Assembly: GCF_003696265.1 (NCBI RefSeq)
Contig: NZ_RFFH01000025.1
Location: forward strand, 1-64,000
Length of the DNA: 64,000 bases
Direction of reading: 5' to 3'
Source: Nocardia stercoris
GTDB lineage: Bacteria > Actinomycetota > Actinomycetes > Mycobacteriales > Mycobacteriaceae
This document shows, piece by piece, positions 18,273 to 27,626 of the stretch. How positions within the stretch are numbered: the stretch's first letter is position 1; the number at the start of each line of letters is the position of its first letter. The position numbers were made by a program, and so were the translations under genes. The notes under the pieces were generated by a model. That model did no database searches and was not told the origin of the DNA. It saw only the letters and a list, made by a program, of their open reading frames with translations.

Positions 18273-21200
18273 CTCGTTCCGTCCGCTGCGGCTTCGGCCA
18301 GAACGACGTCGACCTTGGTCGGGTTCTGGCCCTTGTCGTCGGTGTAGGTCACCGTTACCTTGTCACCCGGCTGGTGTGATCGCACGGCGGCGATCAGCCC
18401 GTTGCCGGAATCCACGACGAAATCGTCGATCCGGGTCACGATCGACCCGGCCGGGATGCCGGCCTTCGCCGCCGGACCGTCCGCGATCACGTCGAGCACT
18501 CGCGCGCCGTTGACGTCGTCGGTCTGCCGCACCGAGATCCCGATCTGGGCGTACGTGGCGTGCCCGGTCTTGATCAGCTGGTCGGCGACCCGGCGAGCCT
18601 GGTCGATCGGGATCGCGAAACCGAGCCCGATCGAGCCGCTCTGCTGGCCCGAGGTGTCACCGGCGCCCATGGTCGCGATGGCAGTGTTGATCCCGATCAG
18701 TTTGCCGTCCATGTCGACCAGCGCGCCACCGGAGTTACCCGGGTTGATCGGCGCGTCGGTCTGCACCGCGGAGATCACCGTGCCCTGGCTGTTCGAGGCG
18801 TCGTTGCTGGTCGAGACCGGCCGGTTCAGGGCGGACACGATACCGGTGGTGACGGTGCCGGCCAGGCCCAGCGGGGCGCCGACCGCCACCACGCCCTGGC
18901 CGACCTGCAGGTTCTGCGAAGTGCCCAGGTCGATCGGGGTGAGGCCGGACTTGTTGTCCGCCTTGATCACCGCGAGGTCCGAGACGGGGTCGACACCGAC
19001 GACGCTCGCCGAGGTCGTGGTGCCGTCCTTGTACTGGACCTGCATCTTGGCGTTGGCGCCCATGCCGCTGGCGACGTGGTTGTTGGTCAGGATGAGGCCG
19101 TCCGCCGAGAGGATCACCCCGGATCCGGCCTCGGCACCGCGCTGGCCCTGCACCTGGATCATCACCACGCTGGGCAGCACCTTCTGCGCCACGGCCGTGA
19201 CCGTGCCGGCCGGAGCATTGGGCAGCGGGCCGGTCTTGCCCGGCGGCGCGCTCAGCGCATTACTGCCGGACGAACCGCCGGAGTGGTCGGTGGCCAGGTG
19301 ATCCACCGCACCGCCGGCAGCACCGCCGATCAGCGCGATCACCACCGCGGCGGCCGCCAGGCCGGCCCGGCCCCGCCGCTTGACCGGCGCCGCCTCCGGC
19401 TGACCCGGGTGTCCCGGCCCGGCCGGGGCACCGGGAAACAACGGCAGCTGCGTGGTCTGCGCCATCGCGTTCGAATTCGCCCCGCCCGCAGCCGAATCGC
19501 CCGCGGTGGCGGCCGAATCCATGGGGCTGTTCCCCCAGCCGGCGTATCCGCCGGGTCCGCCCATCTGGGTGGTCGGCTGGTCGGTACCAGGACGCTGCCA
19601 GCCGCTGTGCGCCGCGTCGGCCGCAGCCTGCCCGCCCGCCGCCGGCTGGGCCTGGGCGCCCGCTGCGGACTGTCCCTGCCCGCCCGCTGCGGACTGCACG
19701 TGCCCGCTCGCTGCCGACTGCAGGTGCCCGCCCACCGCGGACTGCGCCTGCCCGCCCACCGCGGACTGCGCCTGCCCGCTCGCTGCCGACTGCGCCTGGG
19801 CGCCCCCTGCCGGTTGTGCCTGGGCGGCCGGAGCCTGCTGTGCGACAGCGCTTTGCGCCGACCGGGCCGCGGCTGCGGATCCCGCCTGCACCCAGCCCGC
19901 AGCCGGGTGCGGCGGCGTGGCCGGAGCCTGCGGCGCCCGGGTTCCGGAGTCCGGAGTCTGCGCGGCCGAAGTCTGGGGTGCGGAACCCTGCGAATTCGCC
20001 TCAGCGCCGACCGAACCGGTCGGCGCGGCCGCCGAACCCGCTGCCGCGGTGGACCGTCCGGCCCCTGCGGCCGGGGACTTCACGGTGGCGTCCTGGGCCG
20101 CATTCGAATTCGCCGGGGATTGCCCAGCTGATGCCGAGGCGGCTGCCGACGTCTGGCGGGCCGGGGTTGCCGGAGTCGCGGCCGACGGCTGCGAATTTGC
20201 CGCTTGCGCAGCGGCTCCCGGCGCCTTCGACGTAGTAACTGCCGGAACCACGACCGTGGGGTGCGATGATTCGTCGTCGGCCGGGGGCGGCGTGGTCGAG
20301 GCCGCTCGGCCTTCGGATGCAGGCGAATTCGGCGTGGTTCCGCGCCCGCTTGCGGCCGGCTGGGCAGCGCTCACCTGCGGTGTCTGCGATTGCGTTGCGG
20401 CGTACTGCGGCGGGGAGGTTCGTGCGGGCTCCGGCGCGGGCCGGTTCTGGGCCGCCGAACCCTGCGCGCCCGCATTCTGGACGGCCGCCCCTTGCCCACC
20501 GGCGTTCTGCGCAGCCGTCCCTTGGGCGCCGCCGTTCTGAGCTGCTGCTCTGCGGTCGTCCGCCACGCCTCGAGGAGCCGGACTCTGCCCGGCCACGCCC
20601 TGCGGAGCCGACGACCGGCCTGCGGACGCCTGGCTATCCGCAGCGGTCTGGCCGCTTATCCCCTGGCCACCCGCACCCGGACCACTCGCGCCCTGGCCAC
20701 CTGCACCCTGGCCACTCACGCCCTGACTACCTGCGCCCTGGCTACTCGCGGCCTGGCCACCTGCCGGGCCACTTATCCCCTGGCCACCTGCACCCGGACC
20801 ACTCGCGCCCTGGCCACCTACGCCCGGGCCAGTCGCGCCCTGACTACCTGCGCCCTCGCTACTCGCGGCCTGGCCACCTGCCTGGCCACTTATCCCCTGG
20901 CCACTTATCCCCTGGCCACCTGCACCCGGACCACTCGCGCCCTGGCCACCTACGCCCCGGCCACTCGCGGCCTGGCCGCTCGCGCCCTGACTACCTGCGC
21001 CCTGGCCACTCACGGCCTGGCCACCTGCACCCTGGCTACTCGCGGCCTGGCCACCTGCACCCTGGCCACCTGCACCCTGGCTACTCGCGGCCTGGCCACC
21101 TGCACCCTGGCTACCTGCGCCCTGGCTACTCGCGGCCTGGCCACCTGCACCCTGGCTACCTGCGCCCTGAGCACTCGATGCCGGATTACCCGATGCCTGA

Positions 21201-21571
21201 CCGCCTTGCGCCTGACCCGTCGGCGCCGGTTCAGCCGGTGTCTGGCTGTTCGCGGCCGGTCCACCCGACGTCTGGCCGCCGGTCCCGTTCGGCGCGGCTC
21301 CCGCCGGTCGGGCCGGGGCTGCTGCCGGAGTCGAGAAGGTGCCCGGGCGGACGGGCTTCATGCGCCCGCCACGCTGCCACGCCACGCTGGCGGGCTTCCC
21401 GGTGGCCGGTGGTTCGGCACCGGCCGAGGCGGAACCCTGAGGATCGGCACCCGCGGGCTGGGCGGCTGCCGAACCTCCGGCTGCCGTCGAGTTCGCCGGA
21501 CCAGCGGAGGGGGCGTCGGGCCCGTCCGCGCGGTCGTCGTCGCCCCGCGTGGTGTTCGAGTCCTGGGTCAT
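18269..21571 (-). CDS. pepD: HtrA-like serine protease PepD with a giant low-complexity N-terminus
   Basis: 1100 residues, more than twice the size of mycobacterial PepD. Residues 1 to about 725 are low complexity (Ala, Gly, Gln, Ser, Pro), with pentapeptide repeats near 125-310 and octapeptide repeats near 585-650. One membrane segment (about 731-755, LAAAAVVIALIGGAAGGAV) follows KRRGR. The trypsin-like domain has H in LTNNHVASG (about 830), D in VSDLAVIKAD (about 864) and S in NPGNSGGAL (about 946). A PDZ domain covers about 990-1090. The topology puts the repeat region in the cytoplasm and the protease outside the membrane. It is a stress protease for misfolded envelope proteins. It lies in the mprAB operon with an MprA-box-like repeat 46 bp upstream. 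The ribosome site is GAGGAG. Confidence 0.93.
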   Translation of the reverse strand: MTQDSNTTRGDDDRADGPDAPSAGPANSTAAGGSAAAQPAGADPQGSASAGAEPPATGKPASVAWQRGGRMKPVRPGTFSTPAAAPARPAGAAPNGTGGQTSGGPAANSQTPAEPAPTGQAQGGQASGNPASSAQGAGSQGAGGQAASSQGAGSQGAGGQAASSQGAGGQGAGGQAASSQGAGGQAVSGQGAGSQGASGQAASGRGVGGQGASGPGAGGQGISGQGISGQAGGQAASSEGAGSQGATGPGVGGQGASGPGAGGQGISGPAGGQAASSQGAGSQGVSGQGAGGQGASGPGAGGQGISGQTAADSQASAGRSSAPQGVAGQSPAPRGVADDRRAAAQNGGAQGTAAQNAGGQGAAVQNAGAQGSAAQNRPAPEPARTSPPQYAATQSQTPQVSAAQPAASGRGTTPNSPASEGRAASTTPPPADDESSHPTVVVPAVTTSKAPGAAAQAANSQPSAATPATPARQTSAAASASAGQSPANSNAAQDATVKSPAAGAGRSTAAAGSAAAPTGSVGAEANSQGSAPQTSAAQTPDSGTRAPQAPATPPHPAAGWVQAGSAAAARSAQSAVAQQAPAAQAQPAGGAQAQSAASGQAQSAVGGQAQSAVGGHLQSAASGHVQSAAGGQGQSAAGAQAQPAAGGQAAADAAHSGWQRPGTDQPTTQMGGPGGYAGWGNSPMDSAATAGDSAAGGANSNAMAQTTQLPLFPGAPAGPGHPGQPEAAPVKRRGRAGLAAAAVVIALIGGAAGGAVDHLATDHSGGSSGSNALSAPPGKTGPLPNAPAGTVTAVAQKVLPSVVMIQVQGQRGAEAGSGVILSADGLILTNNHVASGMGANAKMQVQYKDGTTTSASVVGVDPVSDLAVIKADNKSGLTPIDLGTSQNLQVGQGVVAVGAPLGLAGTVTTGIVSALNRPVSTSNDASNSQGTVISAVQTDAPINPGNSGGALVDMDGKLIGINTAIATMGAGDTSGQQSGSIGLGFAIPIDQARRVADQLIKTGHATYAQIGISVRQTDDVNGARVLDVIADGPAAKAGIPAGSIVTRIDDFVVDSGNGLIAAVRSHQPGDKVTVTYTDDKGQNPTKVDVVLAEAAADGTR
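19620..19815 (-). repeat. 24-bp tandem repeats within pepD
   Basis: Roughly seven or eight imperfect 24-bp units, encoding an octapeptide of the form GGQAQSAx with His, Val and Leu variants. They sit in the disordered region before the membrane anchor. Confidence 0.75.
20647..21200 (-). repeat. 15-bp tandem repeat array within pepD
   Basis: About 35 imperfect 15-bp units such as CTGGCCACCTGCACC and CTGGCTACTCGCGGC (plus strand). They encode pentapeptides of the pattern [GA]-[AVI]-[GS]-[GS]-Q. Higher-order blocks of three units recur. All variants keep the reading frame, so copy number can change by slippage without a frameshift. Confidence 0.85.
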
Positions 21572-21616
21572 ATCTCTCGTTTCTCCTCGAGTCTGGCGAT
21601 CATCATGGCGACCTCA

Positions 21617-21635
21617 TCTGAGAACGCACTGAGAC
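21617..21635 (-). promoter_or_regulatory. MprA-box-like direct repeat upstream of pepD
   Basis: On the minus strand it reads GTCTCAGTGCGTTCTCAGA: two octamers of the form xTCTCAGx separated by 3 bases. MprA boxes of mycobacteria are described as two 8-bp direct repeats in a 19-bp region, upstream of mprA and pepD among other genes. It lies 46 bp before the pepD ATG, in the mprB-pepD gap. Confidence 0.6.
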
Positions 21636-21642
21636 GGCACTA

Positions 21643-23124
21643 TCAGTTCTCCGAGATATCGGGAACCGGCGGTGGAATACCAGCACCCGGCAACACGATT
21701 CGGATCAGCGCTCCGGAACGTTCGGATGTGTCTATGGAGATGGTGCCCCCATGTTTGGTAACTACCTGTTTGACAATCGCCAAACCGAGTCCGGATCCGG
21801 GCATCGACCGCGACGCGGTAGTGCGATAGAACCGTTCGAACACCAGCTCCCGTTCCGCCTGGGGAATCCCGGGGCCGGCGTCGTCGACGACGAATTCCAG
21901 CAGTCCCTCGGCAGATTCGCGCATAGTAACCCGGACCTGTGCTCCGGTCGGGCTCCATTTGGCAGCATTGTCGAGGACGTTCAGGATCGCGCGTTCCAAT
22001 GCGGCCTCGTGCCCGTAGACGAACCACGGGCACAACTGCGCGACGAACTCGATCCCGCTGCGGCGGCGCCGCGCGCGTTCCAGCGCCCGCTCGGCGACTT
22101 CGCCGAGGTCGACGACGTCGTACACCGCTTCGGGCGCGTCCTCGCGGGCCAGGTCCACCAGATCGCCCACGAGGGTCGACAATTCCTCGATCTGCGCCAT
22201 CACGTCGGCGCGCAATTCGGCCATGTCCTGTTCGGGCACCGCGGGTGCGCCGGGGCGTGCCGCGGCGATCAGTAGTTCGGTATTGGTGCGCAAAGAGGTC
22301 AGCGGCGTGCGTAGCTCGTGTCCGGCGTCGGCGACAAGACGCTGTTGGCGTTCCCGCGACTCGGCCAGCGAGCGCAGCATCGTGTTGAAACTGACTGTGA
22401 GACGGGCTAATTCGTCGTCACCGGTCACCGGGATCGGGGTCAGATCGTCGGTGCGGGCGATGCGTTCGGTGGCCGCGCTGAGCCGGGCGATGGGCCGTAA
22501 TCCGGTGCGCCCCACCGCGGCTCCGCATGCGGCCGCGCCCACCACGCCACAGCCGCCGACGACGAACAGCAGCCACGCCAGCCGGTCGAGCACATCCCGG
22601 GTCGGCTGGAGTCGCTGCGAAATAACTAGTGTCGCACCGGTTTTCATCCGTTCGGCGAGGACCCGTTGGTTGCTCGCGGTGCGCAGCGAGGAGTCGGCGG
22701 CGCCGTGCGCGACGGCGAGCTCCTGCGCCCCGATGGGCGGGTTGGTGGGCTGCGGCGGCACGTAGGCCTGCTCGTTCGGATAGATCAGCGCGATACCGAT
22801 GTCGTTGGAGTACAGGCTGCCGATCTGCAGGACCGGGAGGATGCCGAAGCTGTCCAGGTTGTTGTTGATCATCACCGTGGCGCGGGCCCGCAGCTGCTTG
22901 TCGACGTCGGCGTACAGCGCCCGCGACACCATGGCATACGCGGCGATGGAGATGACGGCCACCGCGACCAGCACCACGGTGGCGGCCAGCAGGGTCACCC
23001 GCATGCGCAGCGAGACCGACTGCGTCAACGGCGTCGGTGGGCGCATGTCCGGCGACTCCGGCCACGGCGGCACGGTGGAGCCGTTCTCGGCTCCACGTCC
23101 GGGACGGATCACTGTTCTGGCCAC
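21643..23124 (-). CDS. mprB: Envelope-stress sensor histidine kinase MprB
   Basis: 493 residues. TM1 lies at about 42-66, then an extracytoplasmic domain of about 100 residues, TM2 (WLLFVVGGCGVVGAAACGAAV) and a HAMP linker. The H-box is VADAGHELRTPLTSL, the N-box NVLDNAAKWSP, and the G-boxes DDAGPGIP and GSGLGLAIV. It phosphorylates MprA in response to envelope stress. The gene begins 34 bp after mprA. The first 26 residues are not well supported; MRPPTPLTQSVSLRM may be the true start. Confidence 0.95.
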   Translation of the reverse strand: MARTVIRPGRGAENGSTVPPWPESPDMRPPTPLTQSVSLRMRVTLLAATVVLVAVAVISIAAYAMVSRALYADVDKQLRARATVMINNNLDSFGILPVLQIGSLYSNDIGIALIYPNEQAYVPPQPTNPPIGAQELAVAHGAADSSLRTASNQRVLAERMKTGATLVISQRLQPTRDVLDRLAWLLFVVGGCGVVGAAACGAAVGRTGLRPIARLSAATERIARTDDLTPIPVTGDDELARLTVSFNTMLRSLAESRERQQRLVADAGHELRTPLTSLRTNTELLIAAARPGAPAVPEQDMAELRADVMAQIEELSTLVGDLVDLAREDAPEAVYDVVDLGEVAERALERARRRRSGIEFVAQLCPWFVYGHEAALERAILNVLDNAAKWSPTGAQVRVTMRESAEGLLEFVVDDAGPGIPQAERELVFERFYRTTASRSMPGSGLGLAIVKQVVTKHGGTISIDTSERSGALIRIVLPGAGIPPPVPDISEN

Positions 23125-23158
23125 TGGTGTCGATACTGCTGCGCGTCCACTGGCGGGC

Positions 23159-23848
23159 CTATGGCGGGGTCTCGCGCAGCACGTACCCGACGCCGCGCAC
23201 CGTGTGGATCAGACGTGGCTCGCCCTCCGATTCTGTCTTCCGACGCAAATAACCGATATATACCTCGAGCGCATTACCCGAGGTAGGGAAGTCGTATCCC
23301 CAAACTTCCTCGAGAATGCGACCCCGAGTGAGCACTCGGCGCGGGTTCGCCATCAACATTTCCAACAGCGAGAACTCGGTCCGAGTGAGGCTGATCGATC
23401 GCTCGCCACGGGACACCTCGCGGGTCACCGGATCCAGCGAGAGGTCCGCGAACTGCATTGTCTCGGATGCGTCAGCGGCTGATTCCGTCGCGGTCCGCCG
23501 CAGCAGGGCGCGCAGCCTGGCCAGCAGCTCTTCCAGGGCGAACGGTTTGGGCAGGTAGTCGTCGGCGCCGGCGTCGAGGCCCGCGACCCGCTCGGATACC
23601 GAATCGCGCGCAGTCAGCACCAGGATCGGCAGGTCGTCGCCGGTACTGCGCAGGCGGCGGCACACTTCGAGGCCGTCGAGCCGGGGCATCATGACGTCCA
23701 GCACCAGGGCATCGGGCCGCGCCGCGCCGACCTTGTCGAGCGCTTCGACGCCGTCACCGGCGAGTTCGACGGTGTAGCCGTTGAAGGTGAGGGACCGGCG
23801 CAGCGATTCCCGAACCGCACGGTCGTCATCGACTACCAGAATCCGCAT
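23159..23848 (-). CDS. mprA: OmpR-type response regulator MprA
   Basis: 229 residues. The receiver domain starts MRILVVDDDRAV, with phospho-acceptor D51 in ALVLDVMMP and K101 region YLPKPFALEELLA. The winged-helix domain ends with VRGVGYVLRE. The start is the ATG at 23848; 17 extra upstream codons in frame do not belong to the receiver fold. It is the first gene of a minus-strand operon with mprB, pepD, moaB2 and the small ORF. An MprA-box-like repeat 22 bp upstream points to autoregulation. Confidence 0.96.
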   Translation of the reverse strand: MRILVVDDDRAVRESLRRSLTFNGYTVELAGDGVEALDKVGAARPDALVLDVMMPRLDGLEVCRRLRSTGDDLPILVLTARDSVSERVAGLDAGADDYLPKPFALEELLARLRALLRRTATESAADASETMQFADLSLDPVTREVSRGERSISLTRTEFSLLEMLMANPRRVLTRGRILEEVWGYDFPTSGNALEVYIGYLRRKTESEGEPRLIHTVRGVGYVLRETPP

Positions 23849-23869
23849 GGGCACAGTCTGACCGGAACG

Positions 23870-23888
23870 ACTGAGAGTCGCATGAGAA
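23870..23888 (-). promoter_or_regulatory. MprA-box-like direct repeat upstream of mprA
   Basis: On the minus strand it reads TTCTCATGCGACTCTCAGT, two octamers sharing TCTCA with a 3-base spacer. The length and spacing match the element found before pepD. It ends 21 bp before the mprA ATG, probably within the promoter or leader. Confidence 0.5.
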
Positions 23889-24113
23889 GCCCGCAGCATG
23901 TCTATACAGGGAACGATCGAATTGCCGACCTGTAAATCTCACGGTATGTTGCCTGCGGTAAAAGAAGACCTCTAGTTTGTTCCCAGCCGGTAGCCTGAAC
24001 TCGAATATCGACTACGATTTTGGTGACCGCGCGGAGTCCCGGTAGACGATGTAACAACATCGGGCTTGCCACCGAACGATGAGGCAATCGCGCGAGGAGG
24101 CGACAGCACCAGG

Positions 24114-27100
24114 ATGGACAAAGCACCGCGGCCTTGGCAGAGGGTCTTGTCCAATCTGTCGGTTACCAGCAAGGTCGGCATCGTACTGCTGCTCCCCGTC
24201 CTCCTCGCGTCGGCGTTCGCCGTGCTGCGCATCCGGGACGAGCTGGCCACGACGGCACAGTTGACCACCGCAGCCGACCAGTCACAGATCATCCGCCCGA
24301 TGATCGAGTACAACCTCGCCTCCGACACCCTCGCGATCGCCGCATCCGGCGGCGGGGTCGGCGGCTCCGCGAACCCGGCGATCGATCAGGCCGCGGCCAA
24401 ATACGATCAGGCTGCGGTCAATCTGCAGTCCGCCATCCAGGTGGCGAGCGTGGACAAGAAGACCGTCGCCGCGCTGACCGAGGCGCTCAACCGGGGCCAG
24501 ACCCTGCGCAACAGCCTGCACAGCGGCGACCCGGCGGCCATCGGGAAGCAGGCCGACGACGTCTCGACCCACATCGTCGGCGTCCTCGTCTCCCTGGCCT
24601 CGGCCAAGGACGATCTGTTGAGCCGCTACAAGGTTCAGCTGGTTACGCTGACGACCGGTCACCAGCTGTTCATCCAGCAGGACCTCGCGATCACCAGCGG
24701 CGAGCTGAGCAACAACCCGGTCGGTATGGCCCGGGTGCTCAGCGCGGGTGGCGGTGAGATGGTCACCGTCGCCCAGTACGCGGGCACCAACGCCGAGTCC
24801 GCGATCAAGTCGGACCTGATGCTCAACTCGCTGCAGACCCGAATCGGCGCCCTGAGCCAGAACACGATCGAGCCGGTCAATGTCCCCGGCGTGCCCGAAT
24901 CCCTGCGCGTCGGCGAGGACGCCTACGCCCAGGCCACCATGAACATGACGGACCTGCTCACCGCCGGCCTGTCCACCAAGACCTCCGAGGCCCGCGGCGC
25001 CGTCCTGCGTGACGTCGCGATCGTCGTCTCCACCTTGCTCCTCGGCCTTGCCCTCGCCCTGGCGGTGGCCCGGTCGCTGGTCGTGCCGGTGCGCCGCCTG
25101 CGGCGTGGCGCGCTACAGGTCGCGACGGTGGACCTGCCCGCCGAGCTCGAAGTGGTGCGTGAGGGCCACCCGACGCCCGAGATCGCCCCGATCGACGTGC
25201 ACACCTCCGAGGAGATCGGCCAGCTGGCGCGCGCGGTCGACGACATGCACCGCCAGGCGCTCCACCTGGCGGCCGACCAGGCGCGGTTGCGCCTGCAGAT
25301 CGGCAACATGTTCGAGACCCTCTCCCGCCGTAGCCAATCCCTCGTCGAGCAGCAGCTGACGCTCATCGAGGAACTCGAGCGCGACGAGGAGAACCCGACC
25401 CGGCTGCAGAGCCTGTTCCGGTTGGACCACCTCGCGACCCGCATGCGCCGTAACGGTGACAACCTGCTGGTCCTGGCCGGTACGGCGTTGCGCCGTGGCC
25501 ACCTGCCCCCGGTTCCGTTGTCCGACATGCTCTGGAGTGCGGTTTCCCAGGTCGAGGACTACCAGCGCGTCGAGATCGGCGCGGTGCCGGACGGCATCGT
25601 CGCCGGTGAGCCGGCGGTCGACGTCGAGCACCTGCTCGCGGAGATGATCGACAACGCGCTGCGCTACTCGCCGCCGTCCACTCCGGTGGCGGTGTCGGTC
25701 GGCCGGGCGATCGACGGCGGCTATCTGATCGAGATCACCGACCGCGGCCTCGGCATGTCCGCCGACGACGTCACCAAGATCAACGAACGGCTCGCCTCAG
25801 GTGGTGAGGTCAACCTCGAAACCGCCCGCCGCATGGGTCTTTTCGTGGTCGGCCGGCTCGCACAGCGACACGCCATCACGGTCAACCTGCGCCGCACGTC
25901 GATGATGGCCCAGCAGCCGGGTATCACCGCCAGCGTCCACCTGCCCGGCACCCTGGTCGCGCCGGTCAGCGAGAACACCACCAACGGCCAGCAGGTCACC
26001 GCGACCTTCTCCCGCCCGGCACTGGAGGCACTGCCCGGTACCGTGTCGACTCCCGCGCTGTCGTCTGTTCCGGCCCTGCCGAGTCCCGCCGCCGCGCCCG
26101 GTCCGGTGGATTCCGGCGCCTCCGGTGTCACCAGTACCGGTCTGCCGCAGCGTCGCCCGGGCGCGGCGGCCGACTTCGGCAGTTCCGCGCCGGTCACCCG
26201 GCTCAGTTCGGCCGCCGACGGCCCGGCCACCGGTACCGGCCTGCAGCTGCCGCCGGTCGCGGGGCACAACACCGACGCGACGCCGCCGAACCCGTGGCCC
26301 GCGGTGAACAAGCCGGCTTCCGGTCCGATCGACCTGTTCGCGTCACCGGCTCCCGAGGAGGACGCGGCCGCGTTCCGCGACCCGCGCCCGTCGGGCCGCT
26401 ACCAGGCGCCGAAGCCGCTCTCCCCGGTGGTCGACGCCCCCGTGGAGCCGCAGCAGACCGGGCCCGCCACTTCGGCTTTCGGTCCGGTGACGGACTCGCG
26501 GCTCGCCGCGCAGAGCCAGTTCGTGCCGATGCAGTCCCGGTTCACCCCGGTCGAGTCCGACTTCACCCCGGTGGAGCCCGACTTCGCGACCGGAGACGAC
26601 ACCCGCGCGGCAGAGGCGCAGTTCGCCACGGCCGAGCCGCAATTCGCGGTGGTGGAAGCGGAATACGCGCCCGCCCAGCCGCAGCCCACGGCGGCCGACT
26701 CGCAGTACCTGGCCACCGAGCAGTACGCACCGGCTGAGCAGTACGCACCGGCCGAGCAGTACGCACCGGCCGAGGCGGCCTTCGCGCCGGTCGAGCCGCC
26801 GATGCGCGACCAGCAGTGGCCACTCACCAACGGCGGCAACGGCAACGGCAACGGCCGACCCGCCCCGCAGGCGGCGCCGACCCGACCCGAAGGGTCGACA
26901 CCGCCGATCTATCAACGCATGGTCTCGGAATGGCTGGTCGAACCGGCCGCAGATGGGGAAGCCGAAATGTGGTCATCACCGGCCGACGCAGGGTGGGCCG
27001 CAGCAGCAGAATCGATCGAACCCGCCAGCGAAGGCAAGACCTCCGGTGGTCTGCCGATCCGGCGCCCCGGCGCACAGCTGGTACCCGGCGGCCTGACCGT

Positions 27101-27218
27101 GGCCGACGACTCCAACAACCGTGACCCGGAAGAGATCCGGAGCAGCTTGTCCAGGCATCTCAGTGGCGTCCGCAGTGGACGAGCCGACGCCCAGTACACC
27201 GACGGAGGCACCGAGTGA
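24114..27218 (+). CDS. cvnA: Conservon sensor kinase-like protein (CvnA type)
   Basis: 1034 residues. TM1 lies at about 20-38 (SKVGIVLLLPVLLASAFAV), then a large extracellular domain (about 40-300) and TM2 (about 304-325, VVSTLLLGLALALAVA). A HAMP region and a long helix with SLVEQQLTLIEELE follow. The ATPase domain has EMIDNALRYSPP (N-box) and ITDRGLGMS (G1). No clear H-box histidine is present, so a classical phosphorelay is doubtful. The last 400 residues are Pro/Ala-rich, with tandem EQYAPA units near nt 26720-26770. CvnA proteins work with Roadblock, DUF742 and GTPase partners, all of which follow. GGAGG lies upstream of the ATG, and the stop overlaps the cvnB GTG. Confidence 0.9.
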   Translation: MDKAPRPWQRVLSNLSVTSKVGIVLLLPVLLASAFAVLRIRDELATTAQLTTAADQSQIIRPMIEYNLASDTLAIAASGGGVGGSANPAIDQAAAKYDQAAVNLQSAIQVASVDKKTVAALTEALNRGQTLRNSLHSGDPAAIGKQADDVSTHIVGVLVSLASAKDDLLSRYKVQLVTLTTGHQLFIQQDLAITSGELSNNPVGMARVLSAGGGEMVTVAQYAGTNAESAIKSDLMLNSLQTRIGALSQNTIEPVNVPGVPESLRVGEDAYAQATMNMTDLLTAGLSTKTSEARGAVLRDVAIVVSTLLLGLALALAVARSLVVPVRRLRRGALQVATVDLPAELEVVREGHPTPEIAPIDVHTSEEIGQLARAVDDMHRQALHLAADQARLRLQIGNMFETLSRRSQSLVEQQLTLIEELERDEENPTRLQSLFRLDHLATRMRRNGDNLLVLAGTALRRGHLPPVPLSDMLWSAVSQVEDYQRVEIGAVPDGIVAGEPAVDVEHLLAEMIDNALRYSPPSTPVAVSVGRAIDGGYLIEITDRGLGMSADDVTKINERLASGGEVNLETARRMGLFVVGRLAQRHAITVNLRRTSMMAQQPGITASVHLPGTLVAPVSENTTNGQQVTATFSRPALEALPGTVSTPALSSVPALPSPAAAPGPVDSGASGVTSTGLPQRRPGAAADFGSSAPVTRLSSAADGPATGTGLQLPPVAGHNTDATPPNPWPAVNKPASGPIDLFASPAPEEDAAAFRDPRPSGRYQAPKPLSPVVDAPVEPQQTGPATSAFGPVTDSRLAAQSQFVPMQSRFTPVESDFTPVEPDFATGDDTRAAEAQFATAEPQFAVVEAEYAPAQPQPTAADSQYLATEQYAPAEQYAPAEQYAPAEAAFAPVEPPMRDQQWPLTNGGNGNGNGRPAPQAAPTRPEGSTPPIYQRMVSEWLVEPAADGEAEMWSSPADAGWAAAAESIEPASEGKTSGGLPIRRPGAQLVPGGLTVADDSNNRDPEEIRSSLSRHLSGVRSGRADAQYTDGGTE

Positions 27219-27619
27219 GCCAGAAACAATCGACCGACGAGAACCTCAACTGGCTGGTCACCCGGTTCACCCGGGAAGTTCCCGGCGTCTCGCACGCCGT
27301 ACTGGTCTCGGCGGACGGCCTGCTGCAGGCGACCAGCCCGCACCTGCCCTCCGACCGCGCCGAGCAGCTGTCGGCGGTGACCGCCGGCCTGGCCAGCCTC
27401 TCGGCCGGCGCTGCCCAATTGTTCAACGGCGGCAAGGTGATGCAGTCGATCGTCGACATGCAGCGGGGCTACCTGCTGGTCATGAGCGTCGGCAACGGCT
27501 CGCACCTGGCCGTCCTGGCAAACAAGCAGCACGACATCGGCCGAATCGGCTACGAGATGGCGCTGCTGGTCGATCGAGTCGGATCGGTCGTGCAGGCGAC
27601 CGCCCGCCAGGCTGTCTGA
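27215..27619 (+). CDS. cvnB: Roadblock/LC7-domain protein (CvnB type)
   Basis: 134 residues, one Roadblock/LC7 fold. It begins LNWLVTRFTREVPGVSHAV, with ALVSADG-like LVSADGLLQA and a C-terminal DRVGSVVQATARQAV helix. Such proteins bind and regulate the partner small GTPase. The GTG start overlaps the cvnA stop as GTGA, and GGAGG lies just upstream. Confidence 0.95.
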   Translation: MSQKQSTDENLNWLVTRFTREVPGVSHAVLVSADGLLQATSPHLPSDRAEQLSAVTAGLASLSAGAAQLFNGGKVMQSIVDMQRGYLLVMSVGNGSHLAVLANKQHDIGRIGYEMALLVDRVGSVVQATARQAV

Positions 27620-27626
27620 GGTTGAG

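Noticed and set aside
20647..21200. Regular short repeats resembling a CRISPR array
   Set aside because: The units are 15 bp, contiguous and have no unique spacers. They are in frame within pepD.
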